Below, piece after piece: positions 28,432 through 36,693 of a DNA stretch of 64,000 bases. Position numbers and translations under genes: made by a program. The stretch lies in contig NZ_FNYE01000034.1 of the NCBI RefSeq assembly GCF_900108945.1, positions 1-64,000 on the forward strand, read 5' to 3'. Origin of the DNA: Paraburkholderia diazotrophica. GTDB lineage: Bacteria; Pseudomonadota; Gammaproteobacteria; Burkholderiales; Burkholderiaceae. The first letter of the stretch is position 1. Each line of letters opens with the position of its first letter. The notes below the pieces were generated by a model. That model made no database searches. It was not told the DNA's origin and saw only the letters and a list, made by a program, of their open reading frames with translations.

Positions 28432-28779
28432 TTAATCGACAGTGTGAATCACGGGTGGTGCGAGTACGACGGAATCCGTTGCGCTGGCGCCGGCGGCGGA
28501 TGCAGCCTGCTGTGCCCGCGCGGATGTTGACTGCGGGCTTTGAAGCGAAGGGTTCGGCGGTAAAGCTGACTGCGATGGGACGGCGTTGAAGGCCGTCGCG
28601 AGGGACGGTTGCGGCTGACGCTGCTGCCGTTGTTGCTGTTGCTGTGCCTGCGATGCATCGTTGGAGGCGCCGTCGCTGCATGCCGCAACCGCAATCGATG
28701 CAGCGACGACCGCGAGTGCAGGGTGCAAACGCTTGCGTCGCTGGCTACGTGCTGCGGCGTGCGGTGCGGGCATCGTCAT
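28432..28779 (-). CDS. Small Gln-rich lipoprotein
   Basis: 115 residues with a basic N-terminus (RSQRRKR), a hydrophobic segment and lipobox VAAC (Cys34), followed by a Gln-rich stretch at about 44-56 and a Pro/Ser/Ala-rich low-complexity body. I recognise no domain. It would be anchored in the outer or inner membrane after lipidation. Same strand and 74 nt upstream of the phospholipase C gene, so probably one transcript and perhaps a helper or surface partner. A gene call is supported by the lipobox and codon pattern only. Confidence 0.65.
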   Translation of the reverse strand: MTMPAPHAAARSQRRKRLHPALAVVAASIAVAACSDGASNDASQAQQQQQRQQRQPQPSLATAFNAVPSQSALPPNPSLQSPQSTSARAQQAASAAGASATDSVVLAPPVIHTVD

Positions 28780-28989
28780 CCTCCGGCATCAGGGTGAGAG
28801 CCGCGAAAGGATAGCCAGCGCGTATGTAGGTATTGTGAAGCGGAAGATGGGAAAAGAAGTGCAGACGGAAATGCGCTGCATGAGATGCAGCGCATGTTCA
28901 GTGTGACGGTTCAATGACTTGTGTGCGTTATCGGCACGTTGTCCACAGGGTTGGTCACGGATTCTGTGGAGAACTTCAATGCATGTTTG

Positions 28990-30177
28990 CTATTCGGCGG
29001 GGCGAAAAGGAAAGGCCTGCTGCCGGATGAAACCATCGGGAACATAGTCGCCGACGACTCCATACTTCCCCGGAGAGCGGCGGCCCGTCCTTACGGCCGT
29101 GCCGAACAGATAATCGATGAACGCGAAATGTGCAGCGTAGTTCCGGTCGATCGCTTCATCATCGGAGGAGTGGTGCCGGTGATGGAAATCCGGCGTGACG
29201 AAGATATAGCGCAGCGGGCCCCACGGAAGACTGACGTTCGCGTGATTGAACACGGCCTGGAAGCCGACCACGATGATGTACGCATCGATGACCACCTTGT
29301 CTAAGCCGAGCGCGAACAACGGACCGAGCACGACGACGCGCGTGCTGACCAGTTCGAAAATATGCTGGCGCGACCCCGCGAGCCAGTCCATCGACTTCAC
29401 ACTGTGGTGCACCGCGTGAAAGCGCCAGAGGAACGGTACTTCATGATAGGCGCGGTGCGCGGCATATTCGGCGAGGTCGGCGACGAGCATGCAGAGCAGC
29501 AACTGCGGAACGAAGGAAATCTGCTGCACCATGTGTTGGAAATGTGCATTGACCATCCACTCGAACGCGCGATGAATCATGAAGTTCACGATCAGCAATG
29601 CAAGGCCGATGATGAAGTGATTGACAGCGAAATGCATCATGTCCGTTTGCCATTCGGCGCGAAACACGGGCTGTTGTCGATGCAAGGGAAATACTTTCTC
29701 GAGCAGCACGAAGATCGTAGTCGAGCCGAGCAGATCGAGGATGAACCAGTCGACCCCGATATACGGCGTGTGACCCGGAAAATTGCCGACGGGCACGCGC
29801 GAGCCGCCGAGCGCGACAGCGGCGATCACGAACATGAACGCGAGTGCATTGATGTGCCGCCGGTTGTCGATCGCGATGCTGCCGAGCGCAAGTCCACCCG
29901 ATACGATCAGTGCAGTGAATAGGACGTGGCGCATCAGGTCCACCGAGTAGACATGGCGCAGTTCAGGCGTCGTCAGGTACTGAGGGTAGTGAAATGCAAG
30001 CACGCCGAGCAGTGACAGGAAGCTGACTACAAGCGCGAGAATTGTGGCGATGAGACCGTTGCCGAACACGAGTTCGCCGTGGCTCACGAGCAGCTTTCGG
30101 GTGGAGGCGACGACGGCAGGTGCTCCTGTGCTGGGCGTTTCGGCTTGTCTGGAGTCTTGATTCTGATCGCGATTCAT
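28990..30177 (-). CDS. Sterol desaturase / fatty acid hydroxylase family membrane protein
   Basis: 395 residues with several membrane helices (about 40-62, 85-105, 110-125, 140-155, 190-210, 225-250). The di-iron histidine clusters of the family are present: HRAYH at 251-255, HAVHH at 264-268, NH at 321-322 and HHRHH at 342-346. These oxidise lipids using O2 at the membrane. The N-terminal extension before the catalytic region has extra helices compared with simple FA-hydroxylases. Single gene; the substrate (hopanoid, sterol-like or fatty acid) is not deducible. Confidence 0.87.
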   Translation of the reverse strand: MNRDQNQDSRQAETPSTGAPAVVASTRKLLVSHGELVFGNGLIATILALVVSFLSLLGVLAFHYPQYLTTPELRHVYSVDLMRHVLFTALIVSGGLALGSIAIDNRRHINALAFMFVIAAVALGGSRVPVGNFPGHTPYIGVDWFILDLLGSTTIFVLLEKVFPLHRQQPVFRAEWQTDMMHFAVNHFIIGLALLIVNFMIHRAFEWMVNAHFQHMVQQISFVPQLLLCMLVADLAEYAAHRAYHEVPFLWRFHAVHHSVKSMDWLAGSRQHIFELVSTRVVVLGPLFALGLDKVVIDAYIIVVGFQAVFNHANVSLPWGPLRYIFVTPDFHHRHHSSDDEAIDRNYAAHFAFIDYLFGTAVRTGRRSPGKYGVVGDYVPDGFIRQQAFPFRPAE

Positions 30178-30398
30178 ATTGTCGATGACACGTTAGTGCG
30201 CATCGACGGTAAGCGGGGAGAGGCCGTGACGCGCGAATGGTCAGGCATCCTATACCGTTAAGCCAGGCTGCGGATGGGTGCGACTGTGAATATTGGTCAA
30301 GAAGGCCAACGGCACTGCTGGTAAAGTGCCGTCGACCGCTTCATCTCAACGTGATGAACTCGCGTGTACCTTTGACGTGGCCTGCGTTGCGCGCGGCG

Positions 30399-31262
30399 TC
30401 AGGTCTGAAAAGGGCCGCTGTGCTTGTTGACGAATGCGACGATCGCATCGTTGAGCGCTTGCGGCGCGTCGCGATGAGGCGAGTGTCCGCATTTATCGAG
30501 CTTCGTCAGTTGCGTCTGCGGCGCGTGTTGCGCGATGGTGTCGATCTGCATCATCGTGCCGTAGTGATCATCGTGACCTTGCACGGCGAGCAACGGGCAG
30601 CAGATGCGCTTTAGTTCATCGACGATGCTCCACGACCGGAACGCCGCGCTCAGCCACACATCGTTCCAGCCATAGAACGCCGAATCGATATCGTCGTGAT
30701 AGCGGGCGAGCCTGCTGCGCAGGTCGGACTGTTCATACGCCGTCTTCGCGTCGGCAATGCTCGCAACGGAAATGTCCTCGACAAAGACGTGCGGTGCAAT
30801 GACGACGGCGCCCGCGAGTGCATCGGGAAAGGCGGCAGCATAAAGCAGCGTGATCGAACCGCCGTCGCTGTGACCGATCAGCCACATGCATTGTCTTTCC
30901 TGCGCGCTGACACCGAGTGCATCGAGCAGCCCGGGCAGTACATCGCGGGCCTGCACTGACATGAAATCGACGGGTAGCTTGACATCGTGCGGACGCGGCG
31001 TCGAACGGCCGTAACCCGGGCGCGAGTACACGAGACCACGCATGCGGAGTCTGTCGCACAGCGCCTGAGGCCAGTCTTTCCACATCGCGACCGACCCCAG
31101 CCCTTCGTGCAGGAACACGGCCAGCGGCGCATCGACAAGACGCGCGTTGAGCCAGCGGTATTCGATCTCCAACGCGCCGCGTTGCCCATTGGCAGGCAAT
31201 GCAATCGACGCACTCTTTGCGTCGTCGCGCAAGGTCGTGACAGGTTCGGACATTCCGTTCAT
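30399..31262 (-). CDS. Alpha/beta hydrolase of the box cluster
   Basis: 287 residues. HEGLG at 52-56 forms the oxyanion site, GHSDGG at 130-135 the nucleophile elbow (Ser132), and CGHSPHRD near the C-terminus carries the catalytic His. The ATG at 31262 overlaps the TGA of the benzoate-CoA ligase gene, so translation is coupled; an alternative ATG is at 31253. As last gene of the DUF4863-ligase-hydrolase operon it may hydrolyse dead-end CoA esters or ring-cleavage lactones, but this is inference. Confidence 0.85.
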   Translation of the reverse strand: MNGMSEPVTTLRDDAKSASIALPANGQRGALEIEYRWLNARLVDAPLAVFLHEGLGSVAMWKDWPQALCDRLRMRGLVYSRPGYGRSTPRPHDVKLPVDFMSVQARDVLPGLLDALGVSAQERQCMWLIGHSDGGSITLLYAAAFPDALAGAVVIAPHVFVEDISVASIADAKTAYEQSDLRSRLARYHDDIDSAFYGWNDVWLSAAFRSWSIVDELKRICCPLLAVQGHDDHYGTMMQIDTIAQHAPQTQLTKLDKCGHSPHRDAPQALNDAIVAFVNKHSGPFQT

Positions 31263-32860
31263 CAGCCGATTGGCTGTTCTCGCAGTTTGAAGCGTTGAAT
31301 CTTACCCGTTGCTGTCTTCGGCAGATCGTCGACGAAGACGATATCACGCGGATATTTGTGCGGCGCCAGCTTGCCCTTGACGAATGACTTTAGTTCATCG
31401 GCGAGTGCATCACATGCATCGGCACTTTGCTTCAACACGACGAATGCACGCGTTTTCACCAGACCGCCGTGATCGACGCCGACGACGGCCGCTTCGAGGA
31501 CGGAAAGATGTTGCACGAGCACCATCTCGACCTCGACAGGCGATACATACTGTCCGCTGACTTTCAGCATGTCGTCACTGCGGCCCGCGTATTGATAGCA
31601 GCCGTTCGGCAGACGGCAATACTTGTCGCCGCTGCGGATCCACTCACCCAAAAACGTCGCGCGAGACTTCTCGCGATTGGACCAGTACATCAGCGCCGCG
31701 CTCGGTCCTTTGATGAACAGATCGCCCACTTCACCATCAGGCACGGGATGACCCGCTTCGTCGCGCAGCTCCACTTCATATCCGGGCACGGGACGGCCCG
31801 TCGTTCCGTATTCCACTTCACCCGCGCGATTCGACAGGAAGATATGCAGCATCTCGGTCGAGCCGATGCCGTCGAGAATCTCGCAGCCGAAATGCGCGGT
31901 GAACCGCTCGCCGATCTCGCGCGGCAGCGCTTCGCCCGCCGACGCGCAGATGCGCATGGCGACCTGCTCGCGCGGCGGCAGATTGGGCGAGACCAGCATG
32001 TTCGCGTACAGCGTTGGCACGCCGTAGAAGATCGTCGGGCGATGTTCGACGAGACGCCTGAAGATCGCGTCGGGTGTCGGCCGCTCGGCCATCAGCACGG
32101 CCGTTGCGCCGACCGAAAGCGGAAACGTCAGTGCGTTGCCGAGGCCATATGCAAAGAACAGCTTGGCGGCCGAGAACACGACATCCTGTTCGCTGATGCC
32201 GAGTACCGGTTTCGCGTAAAGCTCGGCAGTCCAGTACAGGTTGGCGTGTGTGTGCACCGTGCCTTTCGGCTTCCCCGTTGAACCCGATGAGTACAGCCAG
32301 AACGCGATGTCGTCTCCGCTACATGCATTCGGTTTCAACATGGGCTCGGCGCCGTCGACCAACCGGTTCAACATGTATTCCGGTGGCAAATCGACCTGCA
32401 CTGGCTGCGAGACGACTAGCAGGCAGCCATCGTGTTCCGCTTCGCGCATCGCCTTGTCGACGTTCGGCAGCAGTGCGCCCGATGCGATCACGGCGCGAGC
32501 GTGACTGTGCATGAGCATGTACAGATAGTCTGCGGCCGTGAGCAGCGTGTTCGCGACGACGGGTACGACACCCGCGTATAGCGCGCCGAGAAACGCGATC
32601 GGCAGTTCGGCGGTGTCGAGCATCACGAGCAGGATGCGCTCTTCGGGATGCACGCCGAGCGAGCGCAACGCGGTCGCGAAACGGCGCGCGCGGTTTTCGA
32701 GTTGCGCATAGGTGACGACGCTCGCGTCGTCGATGTAGGCGGGCTTGTCGGGGCGCACGTCGTTGAGGCGGAACAGATGCGACGCGAAGTTGAATTGCGC
32801 GGGCGGCGCTTCGACTTTTGGCGAGGGCTCGCTCGGGCGCGATTCCAGCAAGGCTTCCAT
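31262..32860 (-). CDS. bclA: Benzoate-CoA ligase
   Basis: 532 residues, an AMP-forming acyl-CoA synthetase of the ANL superfamily. The P-loop is YSSGSTGKPKG (190-200), the A5-like motif STEMLHIF, the hinge region GRSDDMLKVSGQYVSPVEVE, and the catalytic lysine in TATGKIQRFKL (Lys520). It converts benzoate, ATP and CoA to benzoyl-CoA, the first step of the box pathway. CGGAGGACAC precedes the ATG. Neighbours boxR and boxCBA make benzoate the most likely substrate. No peptide carrier or other extra domain. Confidence 0.93.
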   Translation of the reverse strand: MEALLESRPSEPSPKVEAPPAQFNFASHLFRLNDVRPDKPAYIDDASVVTYAQLENRARRFATALRSLGVHPEERILLVMLDTAELPIAFLGALYAGVVPVVANTLLTAADYLYMLMHSHARAVIASGALLPNVDKAMREAEHDGCLLVVSQPVQVDLPPEYMLNRLVDGAEPMLKPNACSGDDIAFWLYSSGSTGKPKGTVHTHANLYWTAELYAKPVLGISEQDVVFSAAKLFFAYGLGNALTFPLSVGATAVLMAERPTPDAIFRRLVEHRPTIFYGVPTLYANMLVSPNLPPREQVAMRICASAGEALPREIGERFTAHFGCEILDGIGSTEMLHIFLSNRAGEVEYGTTGRPVPGYEVELRDEAGHPVPDGEVGDLFIKGPSAALMYWSNREKSRATFLGEWIRSGDKYCRLPNGCYQYAGRSDDMLKVSGQYVSPVEVEMVLVQHLSVLEAAVVGVDHGGLVKTRAFVVLKQSADACDALADELKSFVKGKLAPHKYPRDIVFVDDLPKTATGKIQRFKLREQPIG

Positions 32861-32924
32861 GTGTCCTCCGACGTAGTGAGGCGGCGTGCGTATTAGTGCA
32901 GGTGGGGCGTGGCTGGATGCGGTC

Positions 32925-33404
32925 TCAGGCGCTCGACGAGTCCCGCGTGAATTCGATTGCACCTTGCGGCAGCAGATAGAGCACGAGCGCCTGTCCGTGC
33001 GCAACGGTCGGCCGATGTGCGCTGCCGGGTCCATAGACGCACCAGCCGGCGGGGTGGCCGTCGAATGTTGCGCTGTCGGTGAGCGGCATGATCAGATCGA
33101 TTTCGCCATTCGGATGCATGTGATGTGGACCGGCAATGTCCTGCATGTCGACGACGTCAACGGAAAAACCGTGCGTGTCGGGTGTCGGCTTGATGACGCG
33201 GCCGTAGCGGATGCCGCCGTGCTCGCGGTTGCACAGCCAGCCTTCGGCGACACCTGTGCGGCATGCGTCGGCAAGCTCGCGGTACGTATCGCTACCGGAA
33301 GGCCATGTCGCGTTGAGCCACGTCGCCAGCGACGCATCGAGCGGACGGGCCGCGAGTTGTGCGGTAACGCGCGCAATCAGATGCTGAAATTCCCGAGGGG
33401 ACAT
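32925..33404 (-). CDS. DUF4863 family protein in the box operon
   Basis: 159 residues. A helical N-terminus is followed by a cupin-like barrel with a likely metal site, GPHHMHPNGEIDLIMP, and GWCVYGPGSAHRPTVAHG. The family (DUF4863) includes a lyase acting on 4-hydroxylaminobenzoate as I recall, so chemistry on a substituted benzoate is conceivable. AAGGAG lies 7 nt before the ATG. It is first gene of the leftward operon, 64 nt upstream of the benzoate-CoA ligase, behind an unusual repeat-rich leader. Confidence 0.75.
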   Translation of the reverse strand: MSPREFQHLIARVTAQLAARPLDASLATWLNATWPSGSDTYRELADACRTGVAEGWLCNREHGGIRYGRVIKPTPDTHGFSVDVVDMQDIAGPHHMHPNGEIDLIMPLTDSATFDGHPAGWCVYGPGSAHRPTVAHGQALVLYLLPQGAIEFTRDSSSA

Positions 33405-33420
33405 GCTTGCCTCCTTGTCG

Positions 33421-33507
33421 ACGGGAGTTAGCGCTTTAGCTGTCGGTTGAAGTTAGTGCTTCAGCACTTACTCCAACCCCATGCAGAGCACTTACTCCAG
33501 TCCCATG
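33421..33507 (-). promoter_or_regulatory. Repeat-rich, hairpin-forming leader of the DUF4863-bclA operon
   Basis: Read on the minus strand, two copies of GGAGTAAGTGCT (24-bp period, within 33507-33463) are followed by AGCACTAACTTC and AGCGCTAACTCC (25-bp period). Copy 2 and copy 3 form a 14-bp stem (13 pairs) with loop TGAA. Copies 1 or 2 can also pair with copy 4 (11 of 12 with one G-U). The last copy ends a few bases before AAGGAG, so folding could affect the ribosome site. The same repeats could equally be protein-binding sites. Confidence 0.55.
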
Positions 33508-33824
33508 ACCATCGCCCAGAGTTCACGCCTTATCGCCTCGTTCCGGTCCTATGCATCCGCGATCGACCCAGCGTCGGCGTGTCGACCGGGCTCGCACGCT
33601 GGCACATCTTCCGGGCTCATGCCCGCTCCGATCACATGCAGGATGTCGATCGACACGCACCTTAGTTCATGTGGCGTGCGACCGATCGTCTCCGATTTCG
33701 CCTATGCCATCTGGACGAAGGCACGCGGCGTTGTTATTGGGTCGATATGCGGCGAAAATTAACCGTTCACCTCGTGTGTGTCAAGCACTATAGTACATAT
33801 ACCTATGCGATGAGGGCTCGCGAC
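33508..33824. other. boxR promoter side of the divergent region
   Basis: About 320 bp between the leader repeats and boxR with no convincing gene. AAGCACTATAGTAC just before boxR resembles the AGCACT half-repeat of the leader, and TATAGT in it may be a -10. An open frame running into boxR from 33669 looks non-coding. Confidence 0.4.
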
Positions 33825-34787
33825 ATGAATCAAACTTACTCTGTGGTGGCGGCAAGTGCAGCGCCGTCCCCGGGCGCCGACGACGAAGCGCCGAAAGCCG
33901 AACGCGAAGAGCGCGACCCGTTTCTGACGGCGATGGGCGAGCGGGTGCGCCTGCTGCGCGCGCGGCGCGGCATGACGCGCAAGACGCTGGCGGTGGAAAC
34001 GGGCCTGTCCGAGCGGCATCTGGCGAATCTCGAATCGGGTCTCGGCAACGCGTCGGTGCTGGTGCTGCGGCAGATCGCGGCCACGCTGAACTGTCCGCTT
34101 GCCGAGGTGATCGGCGACGAAACCACGTCCTCCGCCGAGTGGCTGCTGATCCGCGAACTGCTGCAGGGCCGCGACCAGGCGGCATTGCAGCGCGCCCGCG
34201 TCGCGCTGTCGGAGATGTTCGCGCAGGCGCCGCGCGACCCGCACCGGAAGGACCGCATCGCGTTGATTGGCCTGCGCGGCGCGGGCAAGTCGACGCTCGG
34301 CCGCATGCTTGCGCAGGAGCGCAAGGTGCCGTTCATCGAGATCACGCGCGTGATCGAGCAGATGGCGGGTTGCCCGCCGTCGGAGATCCATTCGCTGTAC
34401 GGCGCGAGCGCTTATCGACGTTACGAGCAGCGCGCGCTCGAAGCCGTCATCGGCGAGCACGAGCGCGCCGTGATCGCATCGCCGGGCGGGCTCGTATCCG
34501 AGCCTGGCACATTCAACATGCTGCTCGCGCACTGCTTCACCGTCTGGCTGCAGGCGAGCCCCGAGGAGCACATGCGCCGCGTCGTCGCGCAGGGCGATCT
34601 GCGGCCAATGGCGGGCAGCAAGGAGGCGATGGAGGACCTGAAGCGCATTCTCGCGGGCCGCAGCGAACTGTACGGCCGCGCCGACATGAGCTTCGACACG
34701 AGCGAGCGCACGCTGGCCGACGCCTATCTGCAACTGCGCGACCGGCTCGCGGCACGGTTGGCGGCCGAACTGGGCGATGAAGCGTGA
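33825..34787 (+). CDS. boxR: BoxR: XRE-type regulator fused to a shikimate-kinase-like domain
   Basis: 320 residues. An XRE helix-turn-helix (about 35-95, MGERVRLLRARRGMTRKTLAVETGLSERHL) is joined to a shikimate-kinase-like domain with P-loop GLRGAGKST at 149-157. This architecture is that of BoxR/BzdR, repressors that sense benzoyl-CoA and control benzoate degradation; the kinase-like domain is the ligand sensor. Start 33825 is preferred because GAGGG lies 8 nt upstream; ATG 33810 is the alternative. It is divergent from the ligase operon and upstream of boxC. Confidence 0.92.
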   Translation: MNQTYSVVAASAAPSPGADDEAPKAEREERDPFLTAMGERVRLLRARRGMTRKTLAVETGLSERHLANLESGLGNASVLVLRQIAATLNCPLAEVIGDETTSSAEWLLIRELLQGRDQAALQRARVALSEMFAQAPRDPHRKDRIALIGLRGAGKSTLGRMLAQERKVPFIEITRVIEQMAGCPPSEIHSLYGASAYRRYEQRALEAVIGEHERAVIASPGGLVSEPGTFNMLLAHCFTVWLQASPEEHMRRVVAQGDLRPMAGSKEAMEDLKRILAGRSELYGRADMSFDTSERTLADAYLQLRDRLAARLAAELGDEA

Positions 34788-34844
34788 TGCACTCGGGCGT
34801 CATCAGGCAGCGCTCGCGCGCCAGGGATAACCCGATAACATGAA

Positions 34845-34858
34845 GTAAAGTGCTTTAC
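34845..34858. promoter_or_regulatory. Inverted repeat in the boxC promoter, candidate BoxR operator
   Basis: GTAAAG-TG-CTTTAC is a perfect 6+6 palindrome 62 nt before the boxC ATG, flanked by CATG on both sides. It shares AAGTGCT with the repeats of the bclA-operon leader. BoxR binding is inferred from position. Confidence 0.5.
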
Positions 34859-34920
34859 ATGCCTGAGACGGTGCACTATTGTTCGTTAAAACAATCTGTA
34901 CCCGTCTCAGGAGCCGCCCC

Positions 34921-36603
34921 ATGTCCTCAGCCATGTCTTCAGCAGACGCCGCTATCACGCGAGTCGACTACCGCACCGATCCCGCGCAGTACAAGCACTG
35001 GAAGCTCTCGTTCAACGGTCCGGTGGCGACGCTCGGCATCGACATCGCCGAAGACGGCGGCATCCGCGACGGCTACAAGCTGAAGCTCAATTCATACGAC
35101 CTGGGCGTCGATATCGAACTGCACGATGCACTTCAGCGCATCCGCTTCGAGCATCCCGAAGTGCGCACGGTCGTCCTCACGAGCATGAAGGACCGCGTGT
35201 TCTGCTCGGGCGCGAACATCTTCATGCTCGGCCTTTCGTCGCATGCATGGAAGGTCAACTTCTGCAAGTTCACGAACGAAACGCGCAATGGCATCGAAGA
35301 CTCGTCGCGTCATTCCGGCCTGAAGTTTCTTGCAGCCGTCAACGGTGCATGTGCAGGCGGCGGATATGAACTGGCACTCGCGTGCGATGAAATCTATCTG
35401 ATCGACGACCGCTCGTCGTCAGTCGCGCTGCCGGAAGTGCCGCTGCTCGGCGTGCTGCCGGGTACGGGGGGCCTGACGCGCGTCACCGACAAGCGCAAGG
35501 TTCGGCACGACCGCGCCGATATTTTCTGCACGCTGGTCGAAGGCATTCGGGGCGCGCGGGCCAAAGAGTGGCGGCTCGTCGACGAAATCGTGAAGCCGAA
35601 CCAGTTCGAGCAGGCGATCGCGGCGCGTGCACTGGAACTCGCGCAACAAAGCGACCGTCCCGCGGACGCGAAGGGCGTGACGCTCACGCGCATCGAGCGC
35701 ACGGAACGTGAGAGCGGCCTCACGTACGCGACGCTCGATGTCACGATCGACCGTGCGAAACGCACGGCCACTTTCACCGCGAAAGCGCCCACGACCGATC
35801 AGCCCACCGATATCGAAGCGATCATCGCGAAGGGCGTGAACTGGTGGCCACTGCAGTTCGCGCGCGAGCTCGACGATGCGATCCTGTCGATGCGCACGAA
35901 CGAGCTGGAGATCGGCACGTGGATACTGAAAACGGAGGGCGACGCGCGCGCGGTGCTTGCCGTCGATGCGACGCTGCTTGAGCACAGGGACCATTGGTTC
36001 GTGCGCGAAACGATTGGCCTCTTGCGCCGCACGCTCGCGCGCATCGACGTGTCGTCGCGTTCGCTGTTCGCGCTGATCGAGCCGGGTTCGTGCTTTGCGG
36101 GCACGTTCGCGGAATTCGCATTCGCCGCAGATCGCACGTATATGGCCGCGCTGCCCGCCAATGAGGACGAAGAGCCTGCAATCACGCTGTCGGAGGTCAA
36201 CTTCGGCCTGTATCCGATGGTCACGCATCAGTCGCGCCTCGCGCGGCGCTTCTATGAAGAAGCCGGGCCGCTCGACGCCGCGCGCGCGAAGATCGGCCAG
36301 CCCGTGAAAGCGGTGGAAGCCGAGCGTTTGGGTCTCGTGACGGCCTCGCCGGACGATATCGACTGGGCCGACGAAATCCGCATTGCGCTCGAAGAACGCG
36401 CGGCGATGTCGCCCGATGCGCTGACGGGCATGGAAGCGAATCTGCGCTTCAATGGGCCCGAGACGATGGAGTCGCGCATCTTCGGCCGGCTGACGGCATG
36501 GCAGAACTGGATTTTCAACCGGCCGAACGCGGTGGGCGAGAAGGGCGCGCTCAAGGTGTACGGCAAGGGCAGCAAGGCGCAATTCGACGTGTCGCGCGTT
36601 TGA
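34921..36603 (+). CDS. boxC: Benzoyl-CoA-dihydrodiol lyase / 2,3-epoxybenzoyl-CoA dihydrolase
   Basis: 560 residues of the enoyl-CoA hydratase superfamily, much longer than ordinary crotonases and typical of BoxC. An N-terminal crotonase core has CSGANIFMLG (about 100-109) and NGACAGGGYELALACDE (about 141-157, oxyanion hole), and a second crotonase-like half holds LIEPGSCFAGTFAEFAFAADR. It hydrolytically opens 2,3-epoxybenzoyl-CoA to 3,4-dehydroadipyl-CoA semialdehyde and formate. AGGAG stands 7 nt before the ATG at 34921; a second ATG is at 34933. First gene of boxCBA. Confidence 0.94.
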   Translation: MSSAMSSADAAITRVDYRTDPAQYKHWKLSFNGPVATLGIDIAEDGGIRDGYKLKLNSYDLGVDIELHDALQRIRFEHPEVRTVVLTSMKDRVFCSGANIFMLGLSSHAWKVNFCKFTNETRNGIEDSSRHSGLKFLAAVNGACAGGGYELALACDEIYLIDDRSSSVALPEVPLLGVLPGTGGLTRVTDKRKVRHDRADIFCTLVEGIRGARAKEWRLVDEIVKPNQFEQAIAARALELAQQSDRPADAKGVTLTRIERTERESGLTYATLDVTIDRAKRTATFTAKAPTTDQPTDIEAIIAKGVNWWPLQFARELDDAILSMRTNELEIGTWILKTEGDARAVLAVDATLLEHRDHWFVRETIGLLRRTLARIDVSSRSLFALIEPGSCFAGTFAEFAFAADRTYMAALPANEDEEPAITLSEVNFGLYPMVTHQSRLARRFYEEAGPLDAARAKIGQPVKAVEAERLGLVTASPDDIDWADEIRIALEERAAMSPDALTGMEANLRFNGPETMESRIFGRLTAWQNWIFNRPNAVGEKGALKVYGKGSKAQFDVSRV

Positions 36604-36693
36604 GCGCTTTAGCCGCCACGTCATCGCACGCACATCGACACAACGACACGAAGCCTCTCGCCGGACAACACGCACTGCGCTCAAGGAACCGAC

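Noticed and set aside
28921..28990. Possible terminator after the sterol-desaturase-type gene
   Set aside because: No stem of useful length followed by a T-run on the minus strand was found.
33421..33507. CRISPR-like interpretation of the evenly spaced repeats
   Set aside because: Only two copies of each repeat with 24-25 bp period, no spacers of normal length and no cas genes.
33669..33824. Upstream extension of boxR in the same frame
   Set aside because: Composition is unlike coding sequence, and a good ribosome site precedes ATG 33825.
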